From: Cotesia glomerata
Lineage: Eukaryota; Arthropoda; Insecta; Hymenoptera; Braconidae
Reading direction: 5' to 3'
NCBI RefSeq assembly: GCF_020080835.1
Contig: NC_058161.1
Location: forward strand, 5,496,001-5,560,000
DNA: 64,000 bases
Positions 11,345-22,443 of this stretch are shown here, piece by piece (positions within the stretch are counted from its first letter, which is position 1; each line of letters begins with the position of its first letter). A program made the position numbers and the translations under genes. Below the pieces are notes generated by a model. It did not search any database and was not told where the DNA came from. It worked only from the letters and a program-made list of their open reading frames with translations.

Positions 11345-12570
11345 TATCATAGATAGATATAGATATATTATTTATTTGACCATGAGATCGTAATCCCTTG
11401 TGGCCATACATAAGAGAAAATTACATTTTTTTACATTGGTTTAATACATAGTATTAATTTTAGTACAAATATAGAATATAAATTTAAGTTACATTAAATT
11501 AAATTAATTTTAATCCGTTCAGATCAGAAACAACTACATAGTATCTTAATTAATCGATTCTAGACTATGGAAATAGTTGAATGCAGCGCTACGAAATTCA
11601 TTAAAAGTATCAAGATTTGTAAGATTTGCTGGTAATGTGTTCCAAACGCGTATTGCTGATACTATAAATGACTTATAATAAAAAGCAAGATGGCTAGCTG
11701 GAAGCCTTAAATAATCTTGTCGTACATCTCCTCTGCGCAACATCGGTTGCAGAAAAATTAATTCATTACGGAATAATTGACATTGATCGAAATTAATAGC
11801 TTTGTACAGTATGCATGAGAGAAAGTAGTTTCTTCGCATTTTCAACGTGAGCCACCCGAGTTTATTATAGTAAGGTGTTATGTGCTCAAATCTACTGATT
11901 TTAAAAATAAAACGTACACAAGCATTTAACTTGCGTTGTAATTTACACTGCTGCTTTTGAGTGATATTCGTGTAAATTAGAGCACAATAATCAAATATCG
12001 GAAAAACAAGTGTAGTAATTAATTTTATCCTTATTTTTTCACCAAAAAATTCATTATTCATTTTTAATTGCGCGAGAACTCTCATACTTCGCTTACATAC
12101 ATTATCTATTTGGTCATTCCATGAAAGCGTATTGTCAAGTATTATACCTAAATATTTCACAGAACTTACAAAGTCGATTACCGTTTGGTTAACAGTTATT
12201 TTATCACAAGATTTACATTGATCAAGATTAACATTATAAGGACTACCAAAAATTATACATTTTGTTTTATCAGCATTCAGCTTAAGATCATTGTCATTAC
12301 ACCATCCACATATAACTATTATTATTTCATTAAGTTCCCTGATTGTGGTATTAAGACTAGCAGGACTACATGACAAGTAGATTACAAGGTCGTCAGCATA
12401 GAATAAATATTTACATCGCAGTATTTTGCCTAGATCAGATACATATAAAGAGCATAATAGCGGTCCTAGAACACTACCCTGAGGAACACCTCTCAGTATT
12501 GTTCTCCAATTTGATATTGTACCATTTAGATTATCACGTATTGCTTGCTTTCTTTGATTAAGGTATCATA
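11345..12570 (-). mobile_element. 5'-truncated Jockey/CR1-type LINE with target duplication
   Basis: The element is read on the minus strand. Its body (11352-12563) is flanked by the 7-base direct repeat TATCATA at 11345-11351 and 12564-12570, a candidate target-site duplication. The 3' end carries a short region (phrase CACAAGGGATTACGATCTCA then GGTCAAATAAATAA) and a TATC-type microsatellite tail. The reverse-transcriptase frame stops being readable exactly at the upstream duplication, as expected of a copy truncated at its 5' end during insertion. It interrupts an RTE-like tail. Confidence 0.8.
11546..12565 (-). pseudogene. Reverse transcriptase C-terminal part (non-LTR, Jockey/CR1 group)
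   Basis: The minus-strand frame is open for about 339 codons to a stop at 11546-11548 and lacks a start. Visible in order are the end of the fingers/palm (SNWRTILRGVPQGSVLGPLL), the catalytic box FYADDLVIYL near 12380-12410 with both aspartates, the thumb (DLKLNADKTKCIIFG, then VKYLGIILD), and a C-terminal tail ending RVWNTLPANLTNLDTF...FNYF. GVPQGSVLGPLL and the RVWNTLP tail are hallmarks of Jockey, CR1 and related clades. The endonuclease and the N-terminal half of the reverse transcriptase are absent, so the copy cannot mobilise itself. The lack of internal stops suggests a fairly recent insertion. The exact clade needs a phylogeny. Confidence 0.92.
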
Positions 12571-12690
12571 TACTAAAACCTTCTCTGAAACACGCTGCAT
12601 CTGATGGTTTAAGTATTATTCCGATCGGTTTAGTAGTTTTTGTAGTATAACCGGACAAAAAAACAGGCTCTCCATTTATTAGTATAGATA
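12571..12690 (+). mobile_element. RTE-like retrotransposon 3' tail, downstream piece
   Basis: It carries CCGATCGGTTTAGTAGTTTT, GTATAACCGGACAAAAAAAC and the tail ATTAGTATAGAT, the same ending as 4165-4391. With 10951-11344 it forms one RTE-like 3' region split by the LINE insertion. Confidence 0.65.
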
Positions 12691-13420
12691 TGTTCATAGA
12701 TGACAAAAATGTGACCTGACATGAAAACAAAAAAATTTTCCACGGTCTATGCTATAAAAAGCCGACTAAAATTAGCGAGTTAAAAACTTGAATCAGCTCT
12801 ATACCTTTTATCGATTTTTCATATTTTTATGTTTTCCTTCTCGCACAAATATTTTTCCTATAGAAGCATGGCATTCTCTAATCAGTAAATTCTGATATCA
12901 TTCCAAATATCACCAATAAAACCTTCATATTCATTTTTTTATCCTATAAACTTTCTGCAGTGAAAATGTTTTATTTTTATGATTTGCCAGGCATGAAATA
13001 ATTTTTTCGAGTAATTTTAAGTAATTGCTTTTTTTTTTTTTTTTTATTTCTCTAATGCTTGCAAATTCCAGAGGCGATTGATAAAAAATTTAGTAACGGC
13101 GAGCATAAATTGGGTAATCATGTTATAGTCGTTTGATTTTGTTTGCGAGCGAAGCACCGATGAGTTTAATTTTTTTTTTTCGAGATAAAAAAATATAAAT
13201 AAATAAATCGATAACGCTCGGTACATATATAACACATAACGAGTGTTTCAATAAAAAAAATTTTTATTCCACCTCTCCAAATTTTTATTTCGAAGGAATT
13301 TTTTCAAAAATATCAATTAGATTTCGTGCGTAAAATTTATTAAGAATAAAAAAAATAAAAATAAGAAAAGCGTGACATATTTTAGAATTTATCTTGTATT
13401 TATCTTATAGTAGTTGCATT
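12691..13420. other. AT-rich spacer, no gene
   Basis: A poly-T run lies at 13029-13047. No repeat edge or protein similarity is seen. Confidence 0.4.
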
Positions 13421-13810
13421 GTCACGCGCCTATGTGTGTGCAGCGGGGTGTAAGCTCATACTAGCAAGATTGGGCTCTCAATTTCTCTCCGATGCCTTAT
13501 TCGCCGGTACACGCTCCGCCGCGGAGGAAATTCACACTAAATTTACCCTGTCCAGAAAGGTTTATTAGCTCCCGGTTTTTTACACCACCATTCTTATTTT
13601 ATTTTATTTTTTGCACATTACATATACGGTTTGCGAAAATTTCACGGTGTGTATCGCGTGTTTACTGGCAGAGCCTGCAGCTTCACTTTTTATCGTCTGG
13701 AGTAAAAAACAAACCCTGTCATAAAATTCATCTTCTAAAATCTTCTCGCAAATATCCTTATCGTCTCCGGGTGCACACACGACTGCCTCGTGTCGTTAAA
13801 TCATAAATAT
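13420..13810. other. Island of balanced base composition
   Basis: This stretch is GC-richer with several CG dinucleotides (around 13500-13540, CGCTCCGCCGCGGAGG). A frame at 13492-13806 is open for 104 codons but shows no domain. It could be a promoter, enhancer or untranslated exon; function is unknown. Confidence 0.35.
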
Positions 13811-14159
13811 TCCGTCGGCTTAGATAGCTACAGTATAGTGCAGTACATAGTGTAATATAGAATATTATTAATATAACTACTTCAAACTCGAACAAAACAG
13901 CTTTCATTTAATCCGTTAGTGTGTGGAGTAATCGTCGATAAGAGTAATTGTCGTTAAAATATGCATTATAATTTTATACTGTTATAACGCAGAATACATA
14001 AGTACTTGCATCTACATTTACACTCAGAAAAAATTTACTGTTTTATTCATGAAAAAAATTGCTGGACCATATTATATAATCTAGAAAGCTTTGTTATCAT
14101 TTATTAGTTACAACAAACTTTTTAAAATTTATTTAAGTGAAATTTATCGAACCTTCCTA

Positions 14160-14850
14160 TTAAAGTTATTAATTTGAAAATTAAACCCTTTCACAAGTTG
14201 ATTAATGCGAATTTCAGGCATGTAATTTCAAGCTAGAGTTGTAACGTTTCGTCGCTTGAATATTAAATTTTAATAGTCTGGTGTTTTGTGTTAATATTCA
14301 TTAAATATGCACCGTGATAATTAAAAAGTCATCTTTTGATAGGTAAATTGTTAATTAATATCACTCTTTCTGTGTAGGATGATTAATTTTTTTTAACTCC
14401 AGATTCATGGTTAGTAAAATATATTTTTTATCGACTTTCAATAATGAGATTAAAAATTATTTTTATCCATGTCAATACTAGTATATAAACTGGTAGAATT
14501 TTTAATCTTCGTTCCGATATAACTATTTAATTACATCTCGAACATTTAACCTTTGATATTTTTTATCAAGTACAATCCAAGTGACTATCTAAAATTAATA
14601 TTTGTAGTTAATAAAATTTGTCAAATGAAGTATTAAAAAAATAAATCAAAAATCTCTATTACCATCCAAATATTCAGGCTCGTTACTTACAATTTTTTTA
14701 AATTTTGTTCCTAATTTTAAAATTTAAATTCCTGAGAAGTTAATAAGCGTTTAAGAAGCTAAAATTCTTTCAATTGGATAATAATTTATTTCGACAATTA
14801 ATCTCAACAATTTCTTAAAATCACTCACTGATTTTGTTCTCTTTTGACTA
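14160..14850 (+). repeat. Dispersed repeat, copy 1 of 3
   Basis: It shares ordered phrases with 28290-28690: CTTTCACA.GTTGATTAATRC, TTTCGTCGCTTGAATAT, TTTAATA, TGTTAATATTCATTAA, and later CATCCAAATATT and AAATTCTTTC.ATTG. A third, reverse-oriented partial copy is at 39110-39480. It is non-coding and diverged. Confidence 0.65.
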
Positions 14851-15018
14851 AAAAAGTTTTGGAAAATTGTACAGTTACACTGATAACATTAGAACAAAAA
14901 TCCAATTTTTGAATCATCAATAAAAAATTTTATGAAAAATAATTTTTAAATTTTAGTTATTCAAATCTTACTTTTACAGATTATTTACATCAGAATTTTT
15001 TTTTAATATTCCAAAAGA

Positions 15019-15186
15019 TACACAGAAAAAAAAATTACTTGAATCAAGTAAATAATTTTGAAGAATTTCATTTTCTTGATTTAAGTAAAAAAATTCTTAA
15101 ACTAAGAAATTTTTCTTGGTTTAAGTAAATTTTATTCAATTCAAGAATTTTTCGTCTTGATTCAAGTTAATTTTTTTTTCAGTGTA
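15019..15186 (+). mobile_element. CACAG-ended CTTGA/TCAAG element, short form
   Basis: Left end TACACAGAAAAAAAAATTAC is followed by CTTGAATCAAG; the right end is CTTGATTCAAG, TTAATTTTTTTTTC and AGTGTA. The 168-base element is close to a perfect large foldback composed of CTTGATTYAAG units. Its nearest relative is 21454-21675. Confidence 0.75.
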
Positions 15187-15439
15187 GCAATACTTTTAAA
15201 TGAGCATGAAATAAATTATTCATTCGGTCAAAAAATTATCAAGCAATGAATATTTAGATTAGATCTTACTTTTTCCAACAATCGGCAACAATTGGAGCTT
15301 CTTAATAACATCGATATTTATGCATTGGTATTATATTTTATTTATTTATTTATTCCGGACAGAAAAGCGTAACATCTGGTCCGTAATTGGAACAATTGAT
15401 TCGGACATAACGAAAAAATAATTGGATTAAAATTAATAC

Positions 15440-15960
15440 AAGTGTGATTGAACATTTTATTAGTTGGTTGGCGTCGAGTTGACTCGAGTTCGCTGGAGGT
15501 TACGGCGCAGAAGGGTAGCGTGAGCGAGTGGGTGTGGCAACACCTGCGGCCAGGCCGCGATATCCAAAACCGAACTAATATATTTCGCAGACTGTCCCTG
15601 TCCCTATCGAGTTGTCACTGGGAGGTAGATTGCCACTTTCTAGTTTTGTTATCTCGCTCGCGACAGTTTAATACGCAAAATTTTTACGCTGCTCATTCAC
15701 TCGGGCGCGGGGTGACTGTAGCCAGAAATATGGATACAGATCCCGATGTCGAGAGGTATTCATACATCTGTGTAGCCACATGATTCGTGCGGGCAACCAG
15801 TAACCAATGAGTTACGGCTGTCCCTATCAAACGCACTCGGTCGTGATTGGCTGACTCCATCATCGGATCTAATAGCCTGCCGATTCAGTGCTACCGATTT
15901 GCCAGTAAAATCTCTAGCGCGAAAATATTTTTTTCATTTTTTTGACCGCAGTTCCGCGTT
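15440..15960. promoter_or_regulatory. GC-richer island with two CCAAT-type boxes
   Basis: The island is sharply less AT-rich than its flanks and contains AACCAATGAG at 15801-15810 and, in the opposite orientation, GTGATTGGCTGA at 15843-15854, both CCAAT-type matches. A 111-codon frame at 15448-15783 has no recognisable domain. A promoter or regulatory region is possible; that reading is inference from composition and short motifs only. Confidence 0.3.
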
Positions 15961-16444
15961 TTTTGGTGAGCTCTATGAATTCGCGAGTACTTTGGTTTCA
16001 TCTGTATACGCCATTGTTAAATTTATATGGCCGAGGTTCTAGATCTATGGATATAGATATACAATATATAGATGATCTACTCGTGGGTGGAATAATGTTT
16101 GAGATAGTAGATATTTCCTTCTGGAGACCGTTTTATTGAGGCGAATCTTGAGAAAATAAAGTTATACTATTTCTCAAGGGTTATGTTTGACTGCAAATAT
16201 TTGATAAATCCATTGTAACCACACGGAAAAAAATTTCTGGGAAAATTTACGATACAACTATTGTAAAGCTGAATTATACTTTTATTACTAATAATTGTCA
16301 AATATTTTAGAAGAAAATTTACTATTTATTTACAAAATTTTATAACTTACTATCGTAATTCCACAAAATAATTATTGTATTAAATTCGATTAAAAAAAAT
16401 ATGATATTAATCCTTTATTAAAAAGTTGATGTGACGTTTTCATT

Positions 16445-16500
16445 GTTGTCGCTTTTCGTTGCTATGGTGATCACTTTGGCAACGGTTACCATGACAACAG
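16445..16500. other. Nested inverted repeat with RFX X-box-like halves
   Basis: Two inverted repeats are nested: TTGTTGTC with GACAACA outside, and CGTTGC with GCAACG inside, around TGATCA. The right part (GGTTACCATGACAAC) differs little from the RFX X-box consensus GTNRCC-N-RGYAAC. It could simply be a foldback within the surrounding transposon. Confidence 0.4.
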
Positions 16501-16629
16501 TTAAATATTAATGAGTAAAATTTGTAATAATTTTTGTAATAATTGAGTAAAATTTGTAATAATATTGATTAATTAATTTGTCGATAATAATCATTTTGAC
16601 AAAAGCGCGCAAAGAGCGTTCGATTTTCT

Positions 16630-17386
16630 ACACGGAAAAAAGTAAACTAATAAATAGCAGTCGATTTATAATAAGTAATGATCAACTGCTGAAAATTACC
16701 ATTTCAAACAGTAAAATCGTCATTTTACTATTCACTTTATAATATTTACCATTTAAACGTTACAATTTACTCTTTACATGGAAGAAAATACTATTTCAAA
16801 CAGTAATATTCGCTATGTAAATGTATAAAATGTTAAAGTATAATAATTAAGAATTCAGACTTTGATATTTATCATTTCTTACCTAAAAAATGATCTTATG
16901 ATATGTAAAAAGTATAAAATAAAGTTAGTAAATTTCTAATACAAGCAACGTCAATATTTACAAAGTAAAATGGTAAATTTTAAATGCAACGCTAAAAATC
17001 AAACTGTAATTATTGACTTGCTTGGACTGGTAAAATGTATATTTTAAAAGTATAATTTGTACTGTTTCAAATGTTAAATTCTCCCAGAGTGAGACCCCCT
17101 TCTCTTTTATCTGAGTTCCCCTTCTCATAATATGGACTATATATTGAAATGGCAATTTTTACTGTTTGAAACTGTAATTTTTTAAGATGAAAGAGTCGTT
17201 ATTTACTATAGTGACAGCTACTAATCACTTATTTTGGATATTAAATTTTAAATTGTGGCTTTTATACTTTCTACATTAAGTTCTGTAATATTTATATTTT
17301 TGCCACCCCGATGTCCGCTTTACTGTTTGAAACTATAAAAATTAACCGGAATCCGAATGAATATTACAGTTTACTTTTTTCCGTGT
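16630..17386 (-). mobile_element. CACGG-ended non-autonomous element, copy B
   Basis: This 757-base element is in the opposite orientation to copy A at 4571-5432. The tips are TACACGGAAAAAAGTAAACT and AGTTTACTTTTTTCCGTGTA. A TA dinucleotide on both sides would fit a TA target duplication. Copies A and B align from end to end with scattered changes, and copy B lacks the ~100-base segment at 5277-5380. It is non-coding. Confidence 0.85.
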
Positions 17387-17546
17387 AGTATTATAAAAAG
17401 TAAGAGAATAAAAATTAAGATGTAAAATTATTATTATTTTTGTATTCATTTTTAAAATATCCAGTGCTACTTTTATATCTTTTTAATAGAAGTAACAAAT
17501 TTTACAATAGTTGAATTGGAATGTTTTTCAATTAGTGTGAGTAATA

Positions 17547-17625
17547 AGAGAGAGTCTCTGGCTATCAACTAGATCTCTTAGTTGATAGCCAGAGACTCTC
17601 TCTCATAGATCTAGATTCGATTCCC
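17547..17625 (+). other. Perfect 25-base hairpin joined to a tRNA-like B box
   Basis: Arms 17547-17571 and 17579-17603 are perfectly complementary, with the 7-base loop GATCTCT. It is followed by CTAGATTCGATTCCCGGACG, where GATTCGATTCC resembles the internal B box of tRNA genes and SINEs. The left arm then reads like the anticodon part of a tRNA-like sequence (GTCTCTGGCTATCAACTA), so the simplest reading is a tRNA-derived SINE fragment with a short inverted duplication. No intact A box is seen. Confidence 0.55.
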
Positions 17626-17960
17626 GGACGAAAATTCCGATTTGTATTTTCGATCACTGCAAAGTTATCTATAAGACCAACCTCTCTTACCTTCTCTCTT
17701 CCTAAACTAAAATTTCTTTTAAAAAACCTACTGTCAATTTTTACAATAGTTGAATTGTAAAGTTCACCAACACATCTTTTATAATTTGCTCTGTAGCATT
17801 CGATTTTTTAAGTCTCTTGCTAGTCTTATTTGTTAAATAAAATTTACAATAGTAGATCGAAAAATTATTAAATGAGAAGTATAGTCCACCGTTACTATTT
17901 TATTTAATAAAGATTACGATAGTAAAATAGTAAAAATTTCTTTAATTTTCTTTCCGTGCA

Positions 17961-18760
17961 AATGTTATTATTATTATTATTATTTTTTAAATAATTTATT
18001 TTTTGAAAGCAATTGTATTCAACGAAATATTAAAAGATTTCTCCGAGTGAAGAAACAAAAATTAAATTTGTGCTTCACGAGTTTCATCTTCAAGAATTTA
18101 TATTACATTTATATTACAATAGCTTTATTTTAAGCTACGTAAACTTCAATTAACATTACAAAGTTTAAATAGTAAATAATATTCAACTCTCAGAAAATAA
18201 TCATCTTAAAATTTAAATAAAATAATAATTCTAGTTTAAAGTAAAAATTAAGAGTTTTCAACTGTGAATAATTAATATTAAACAAAAATTCGAATTAAAA
18301 ATTAAAAAAAAAATTATAAATTTTTGTCAAACTAATCATAATAATATAATAAAAAATTACTTAGTTATAACATGAAAAAATTAATCTCATTTCGTAAACT
18401 CGAATTCATAATAGATAAATCTATCAGTGATTTGGTGCGTGGCATTATCTTCCAAACGATTACGCCGCGGGGATGTTTAACGAGGTGAGCGGGATGAACT
18501 CATCGAGAACTGCAAAACAATCTTCCCTCGCAACGATATATATATGTATACGATTGTTCCAATTTAAAATAATGTATTCACCATAAAATTATCATTTTTG
18601 AAAAATAACTGGCTACATAAGGAAAGTAATGACGGCACCAAAAGGATAAATAAAAAAAGAAGAAATGACACGACAATAACTGGATAACAGAAATTTAAAA
18701 TTAAAAGGAAAGTCATCAAATAGATATAGTGAAAAATTTTAACCAGTTATACGGAGTTTG
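17961..18760. other. AT-rich spacer, no gene
   Basis: An ATT microsatellite lies at about 17967-17987. A short GC-richer patch (18460-18530) includes ATTACGCCGCGGGGATG. No supported gene. Confidence 0.4.
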
Positions 18761-18769
18761 ATTCCATGC

Positions 18770-19030
18770 CAAAAAATATCAAAATCTCTTGGCGAGGGTC
18801 CAAACTCCAAAGGGCCGACAGACCAAACAGGGTGTAGGGAGAATGCTAACCGCGAATCCCAGACACGAGGAATGGCCGAATAATGCATGTTGCTTTATTG
18901 TTGAGCTACTTGCATTTGGCTCATGCTCTTGGTCCAAGACAGCACACACACACACACACCCTTTTCCCCTGGAGCAAATACCTGAGCTCCGTTGACTCAA
19001 AATGAATACTTGCTTCGACTTGTTAAATAT
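18770..19030. other. Balanced-composition island with CA microsatellite
   Basis: Frames are open on both strands (18779-19000) with no recognisable domains. A (CA)9-like run is at 18942-18959. This could be a conserved non-coding or untranslated segment. Confidence 0.3.
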
Positions 19031-19244
19031 TCCACGTAATGTCCCGCGGCGCTGTGCAAGCTCAAGAAATTGAGAACAAACTTCGCAAACCCAACATGAT
19101 ACGCAATAAGTTTCGTCATTGATTCATCAAGCTTTCGTTCTGTTCCATTAATTCTAGATTTCACCTCAAGCGATAGCTATAATTAAACTATGATTCAATT
19201 TCTCTCAATATTCTAGTTCGAGATGTATTCACATCAAGTTTGTA

Positions 19245-19710
19245 CACTAAAAAAAATTTTGATTAGCTGAAACAAGTTTTAAATTCCAAATTACTAACAA
19301 ATACTTCTAACAATTAATTTCAAGTTTGAGTTTTTGAATATTAATTATATTTTAAAAATAATTTGACTTCGGAATATTGAATTAATTTTTAAAAAGATTA
19401 TTATGTTTTTTAGTTTTGTTGATAAATTACAAATAATAAATTAATTATGTTACTACGTTTAGATAAGTATAATTAATTACTTTAATGTTACTGAAATTAA
19501 CTTTTATATGACAATTTTTTTAATTGTTTAGCAAATTATTATAGAAAGAATTGATCAAAAAAAATATTGATGCAATTTTTTAAAATATTAAATTTTATTT
19601 TTATTTATTCAATTAAGAAAGAAGATTATATTAATTTTTGAAATCTCTAAATATTTAATTCGTAATTTTAGAATAAAGAACAAGTATTTGTTTATTTATT
19701 TATTTATTAT
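19245..19710 (+). repeat. Dispersed AT-rich repeat, copy 2
   Basis: This copy is collinear with 10200-10720. It carries ATTTGACTTCGGAATATTGA, TTGTTGATAAAT and ACTGAAATTAACTTTTATAT in the same order. The left edge (TACACTAAAAAAAATTTTGA) resembles an inverted-repeat tip. Confidence 0.6.
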
Positions 19711-20215
19711 TTTTAAATATGACACTGAAATCAGCACACAATTGACAATTTTTTAATTTTTCTTGAAAAATAAACTAGGTTGAGAGAATTATTTTTAAAA
19801 AATTGTATTTATAATTTTTTAGAGCTTCTAAAGATGGAATTTTTTAAATAATTTTTTTTGTTAAAATTTATTTGTTAGAAAAATTCTAAAAATTATCAGA
19901 TTCTCAATTTCAGTATCATGAAAAATGGAGAATTTACTCTGTTGAATTTTCTTTGATAATAATATGTTTAAAATTCATCTTGGAGTAAATTTTATCGCAG
20001 ATAAATTAAATAAACTAATAATAATAAAATAATAAAAAAAAAACAAAAAAAAAATAATAATAATAACAATAAAAATTTCTAGCAAACAAGAAAAAAAAAA
20101 TTAATGTTCGCTTTCTTGAACGGTAAATATTGTACGCGTATAAATTGAAGGTAAACATTACTTCGAAATTCGATTTGGAAGAATTGCGTCCAATTAGAGT
20201 TAAACAATAATACAA
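19711..20215. other. AT-rich spacer with simple repeats
   Basis: TAA and A-rich simple sequence lies at 20018-20075. No gene is supported. Confidence 0.4.
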
Positions 20216-20219
20216 TTGA

Positions 20220-20570
20220 AATAGAAATGGGAATGGGAATGGAAATTGGTATGGGTGTGGGTGGGTAGGTGTATTAAAAGAAAACGGAAATCATAGAAAT
20301 TTGCCACAACTACGGCACATATACATCCCATTACTTCCAAGCACGTCGTTTGTTTCGACAGTTTCCAGCCAACTACAACGACATTGCGCTGATTGCAACT
20401 CTCAGTTCTCAGTTCTATCCTACTGAAGATATCTCTCTACTCGCGACGAGTTTCTCAGGAATAAGTGTCTCAGACGCTGGATACCATCCACGGAAACTAT
20501 TTTTTTTCTTTGTGATTTAATTAATTGGGATCTCAGTTAATTACGAAACTGCTAACAGAAAACTGGAGGT
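20220..20570 (+). other. Balanced island with GGAAT run and initiator-like motifs
   Basis: A GGGAATGGGAATGGAAATTG run is at 20229-20248. Around 20400-20420 is CTCAGTTCTCAGTTCT, two copies of a TCAGTT initiator-like motif common in insect promoters. No coding sequence follows that can be recognised, so a promoter is only a possibility. Confidence 0.3.
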
Positions 20571-21450
20571 AGTTTTTCTGTGCTAAAATTTATGAAACTA
20601 GAAAGAACGTGCACACGCAAGCGTGCATTAATGTACCTTCATTTTCAACCGATAATACACAATTTTTAAAAGAAAGTTCAAAAATTTTAAAAGTTTAAAA
20701 AAAATTTTTTAAATTTTTATTTTAAAGATTTTTTTTAGCCGGGTTAAAACAAAAAAAAAACAGTTAGAATAGTGAGAAAATTTTCAGTCACCATTTTTTT
20801 TTAAATTGAAATTTTCAAAATTCCGTACGTGCGACGATAACTACATCCTTACAGATCAAAAAGCAATTTGGGTTTTTATTTTCAGATGATCCGTTTTTGA
20901 GTTATCGAACCGACTATGGAGGGGGAAATTTTTTCTAGTGCTCTACGAGATTGTTAATAACTTCGTAATAATTAAATATTTTTTAATAAAAATTTTGGGT
21001 AATAATATTTAATGTACCCTCAACAAAACAAGAAAAATCCGAGCCCAAAATTCCTTTATTTTCCTTGTCGAAAAAATTCTCGAAAATTACCTATTTCTTT
21101 CGATCGTCACAGTGGTGTTTTCCCTTAAGGGAGAAAATACGTGTACAGGCTTAAAAAAATTCAATTTTTTTTTTTTATAAATCGCTTGTAAAACTATTCT
21201 TATATAGATTTTTAATTTCGATTTAAATATTAAATAAAAATTGTGGCTTCCATTCTGCACACAGACTGCTACGTCGGATGACAACCTACGATGTGTATCA
21301 GCTGATATATCCACTATTTGTTAACTTATATTGTTGTTTAATACGAAAAAATACTAATAAATATATGCATAAAATAACCTGATAATTTTAATAAATAATA
21401 TTAATTTTTTATACCTTAAAAAAATTAATGAAAATCAGCATGAAAACGGC
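20571..21450. other. Spacer, probably old repeat, no gene
   Basis: It contains a small palindrome GTGCACACGCAAGCGTGCAT near 20608 and several balanced patches (20820-20960). No reading frame is recognisable and no partner copy was found in the window. Confidence 0.4.
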
Positions 21451-21453
21451 CTT

Positions 21454-21675
21454 CTACACAGAAAAAAAAATTTACTTGAATTAAGTAACTAATTTTGAAG
21501 AATTTAATCTTCTTGATTTGAGTAGAAACTTTCTTAAACTAAGAAATTTTTTTTGGTTTAAACAAACTTTACTTAATTCAGGAACTTTTTGTCTTGATTC
21601 AAAACAATGAAACTTTTCAAAATTATTTTTTTGGTTTAAGAATTTTTCTTTTGATTCAAGTTAATTTTTTTTGTA
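21454..21675 (+). mobile_element. CACAG-ended CTTGA/TCAAG element
   Basis: It begins TACACAGAAAAAAAAATTTA with CTTGAATTAAG and ends TTGATTCAAGTTAATTTTTT. It aligns with 15019-15186 with an extra segment around 21600-21640. It is non-coding. Confidence 0.7.
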
Positions 21676-21779
21676 TTACTCATGCGGGAAAAGTAGTATC
21701 TTGGCGCTCGCTGTTGCGGTTGAAAAAGAGCTGTTTGCCCATTTTAAAATTACGCACGAGCTTTTTCATAAATGAAACT

Positions 21780-21860
21780 ATTATTTGAGTGCGACAAGTT
21801 TACTTGTCGTACGCAAATTATTCTTGGCGCACTCAAACTATCCTTATCGCACGCAATTGA
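21780..21860 (+). other. GTGCGACAAG...CTTGTCGTACGC hairpin
   Basis: GAGTGCGACAAG pairs with CTTGTCGTACGC around a short loop at 21788-21816, followed by further GCGCACTC and CGCACGC motifs. The same stem sequence (GTGCGACAAGTTGTCGCAC) recurs at 22470-22488. Confidence 0.55.
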
Positions 21861-22329
21861 CTGTGAAAACTGCTAAAATTAAAATAAATAACAAAAAAAA
21901 AAAGCACAATCTAACTGTCAATATTAAAGAAGTGAGGTTGACATTGCAAAGTTCATATTTTTAACGAAAGTAAAAATAATTAATTAATATTGAACTGTGT
22001 AATTGTTATAAAAATTAATTAAGCAGAAATTTGATAATTTTAATAATTTTTGTAAAAAATGAATTATGACAAAAAAAAAATTTTTTTTAAATTGACATGT
22101 AGGAATTTTATAAAATAAAAAATCCAATTTTTTATGAATAATTTTTTAGAATAAATTTGTTTGTTAAAAAATATATAAAAATTGTAGTGACAGCTAAATT
22201 TAATGTTATCTAATTTTATGTGTTGATTGCTTCAAGGAGTAAATTTATTTTTTGTTAATTAATATTAGTTACTTTGCATTTATTATCTAAAATATATTTG
22301 TTTCTTTTTTTTTAACTTTTTATTTGTTT

Positions 22330-22435
22330 TTAAGGACTGGGGGGGGCTCCGCCCTCCCCCCACCCTCCGCCGGGGCTTTGCCCCTGGACCCCACCGGGGC
22401 TCCGCCCCTGGACCCCGATTTTGTGCCCAGATCTA
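22330..22435. repeat. GC-rich tandem GGGGCTYYGCCCCTGGACCC repeat
   Basis: Two adjacent copies of GGGGCTTTGCCCCTGGACCC / GGGGCTCCGCCCCTGGACCC, plus a related first unit (GGGGCTCCGCCCTCC), stand out against AT-rich DNA. Each unit holds a GGGGC-TYY-GCCCC hairpin. Frames on both strands are artefacts of this composition. Confidence 0.75.
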
Positions 22436-22443
22436 TCGCCGCA

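Larger units (their letters stand above)
16221..17960 (+). mobile_element. Outer CACGG-ended element carrying nested insertions
   Basis: The left tip ACACGGAAAAAAATTTC faces an inverse tip AAATTTCTTTAATTTTCTTT then CCGTGCA at 17941-17960. The adjacent interiors also pair loosely (TTTACGATACAACTATTG against ATTACGATAGTAAAATAGTA inverted). Inside lie copy B of the 760-base family (16630-17386), a nested inverted repeat with X-box-like halves (16445-16500) and a tRNA-like hairpin (17547-17625). Confidence 0.5.

Noticed and set aside
17541..17640. Functional tRNA gene
   Set aside because: A B-box-like motif is present but no A box and no acceptor-stem pairing.
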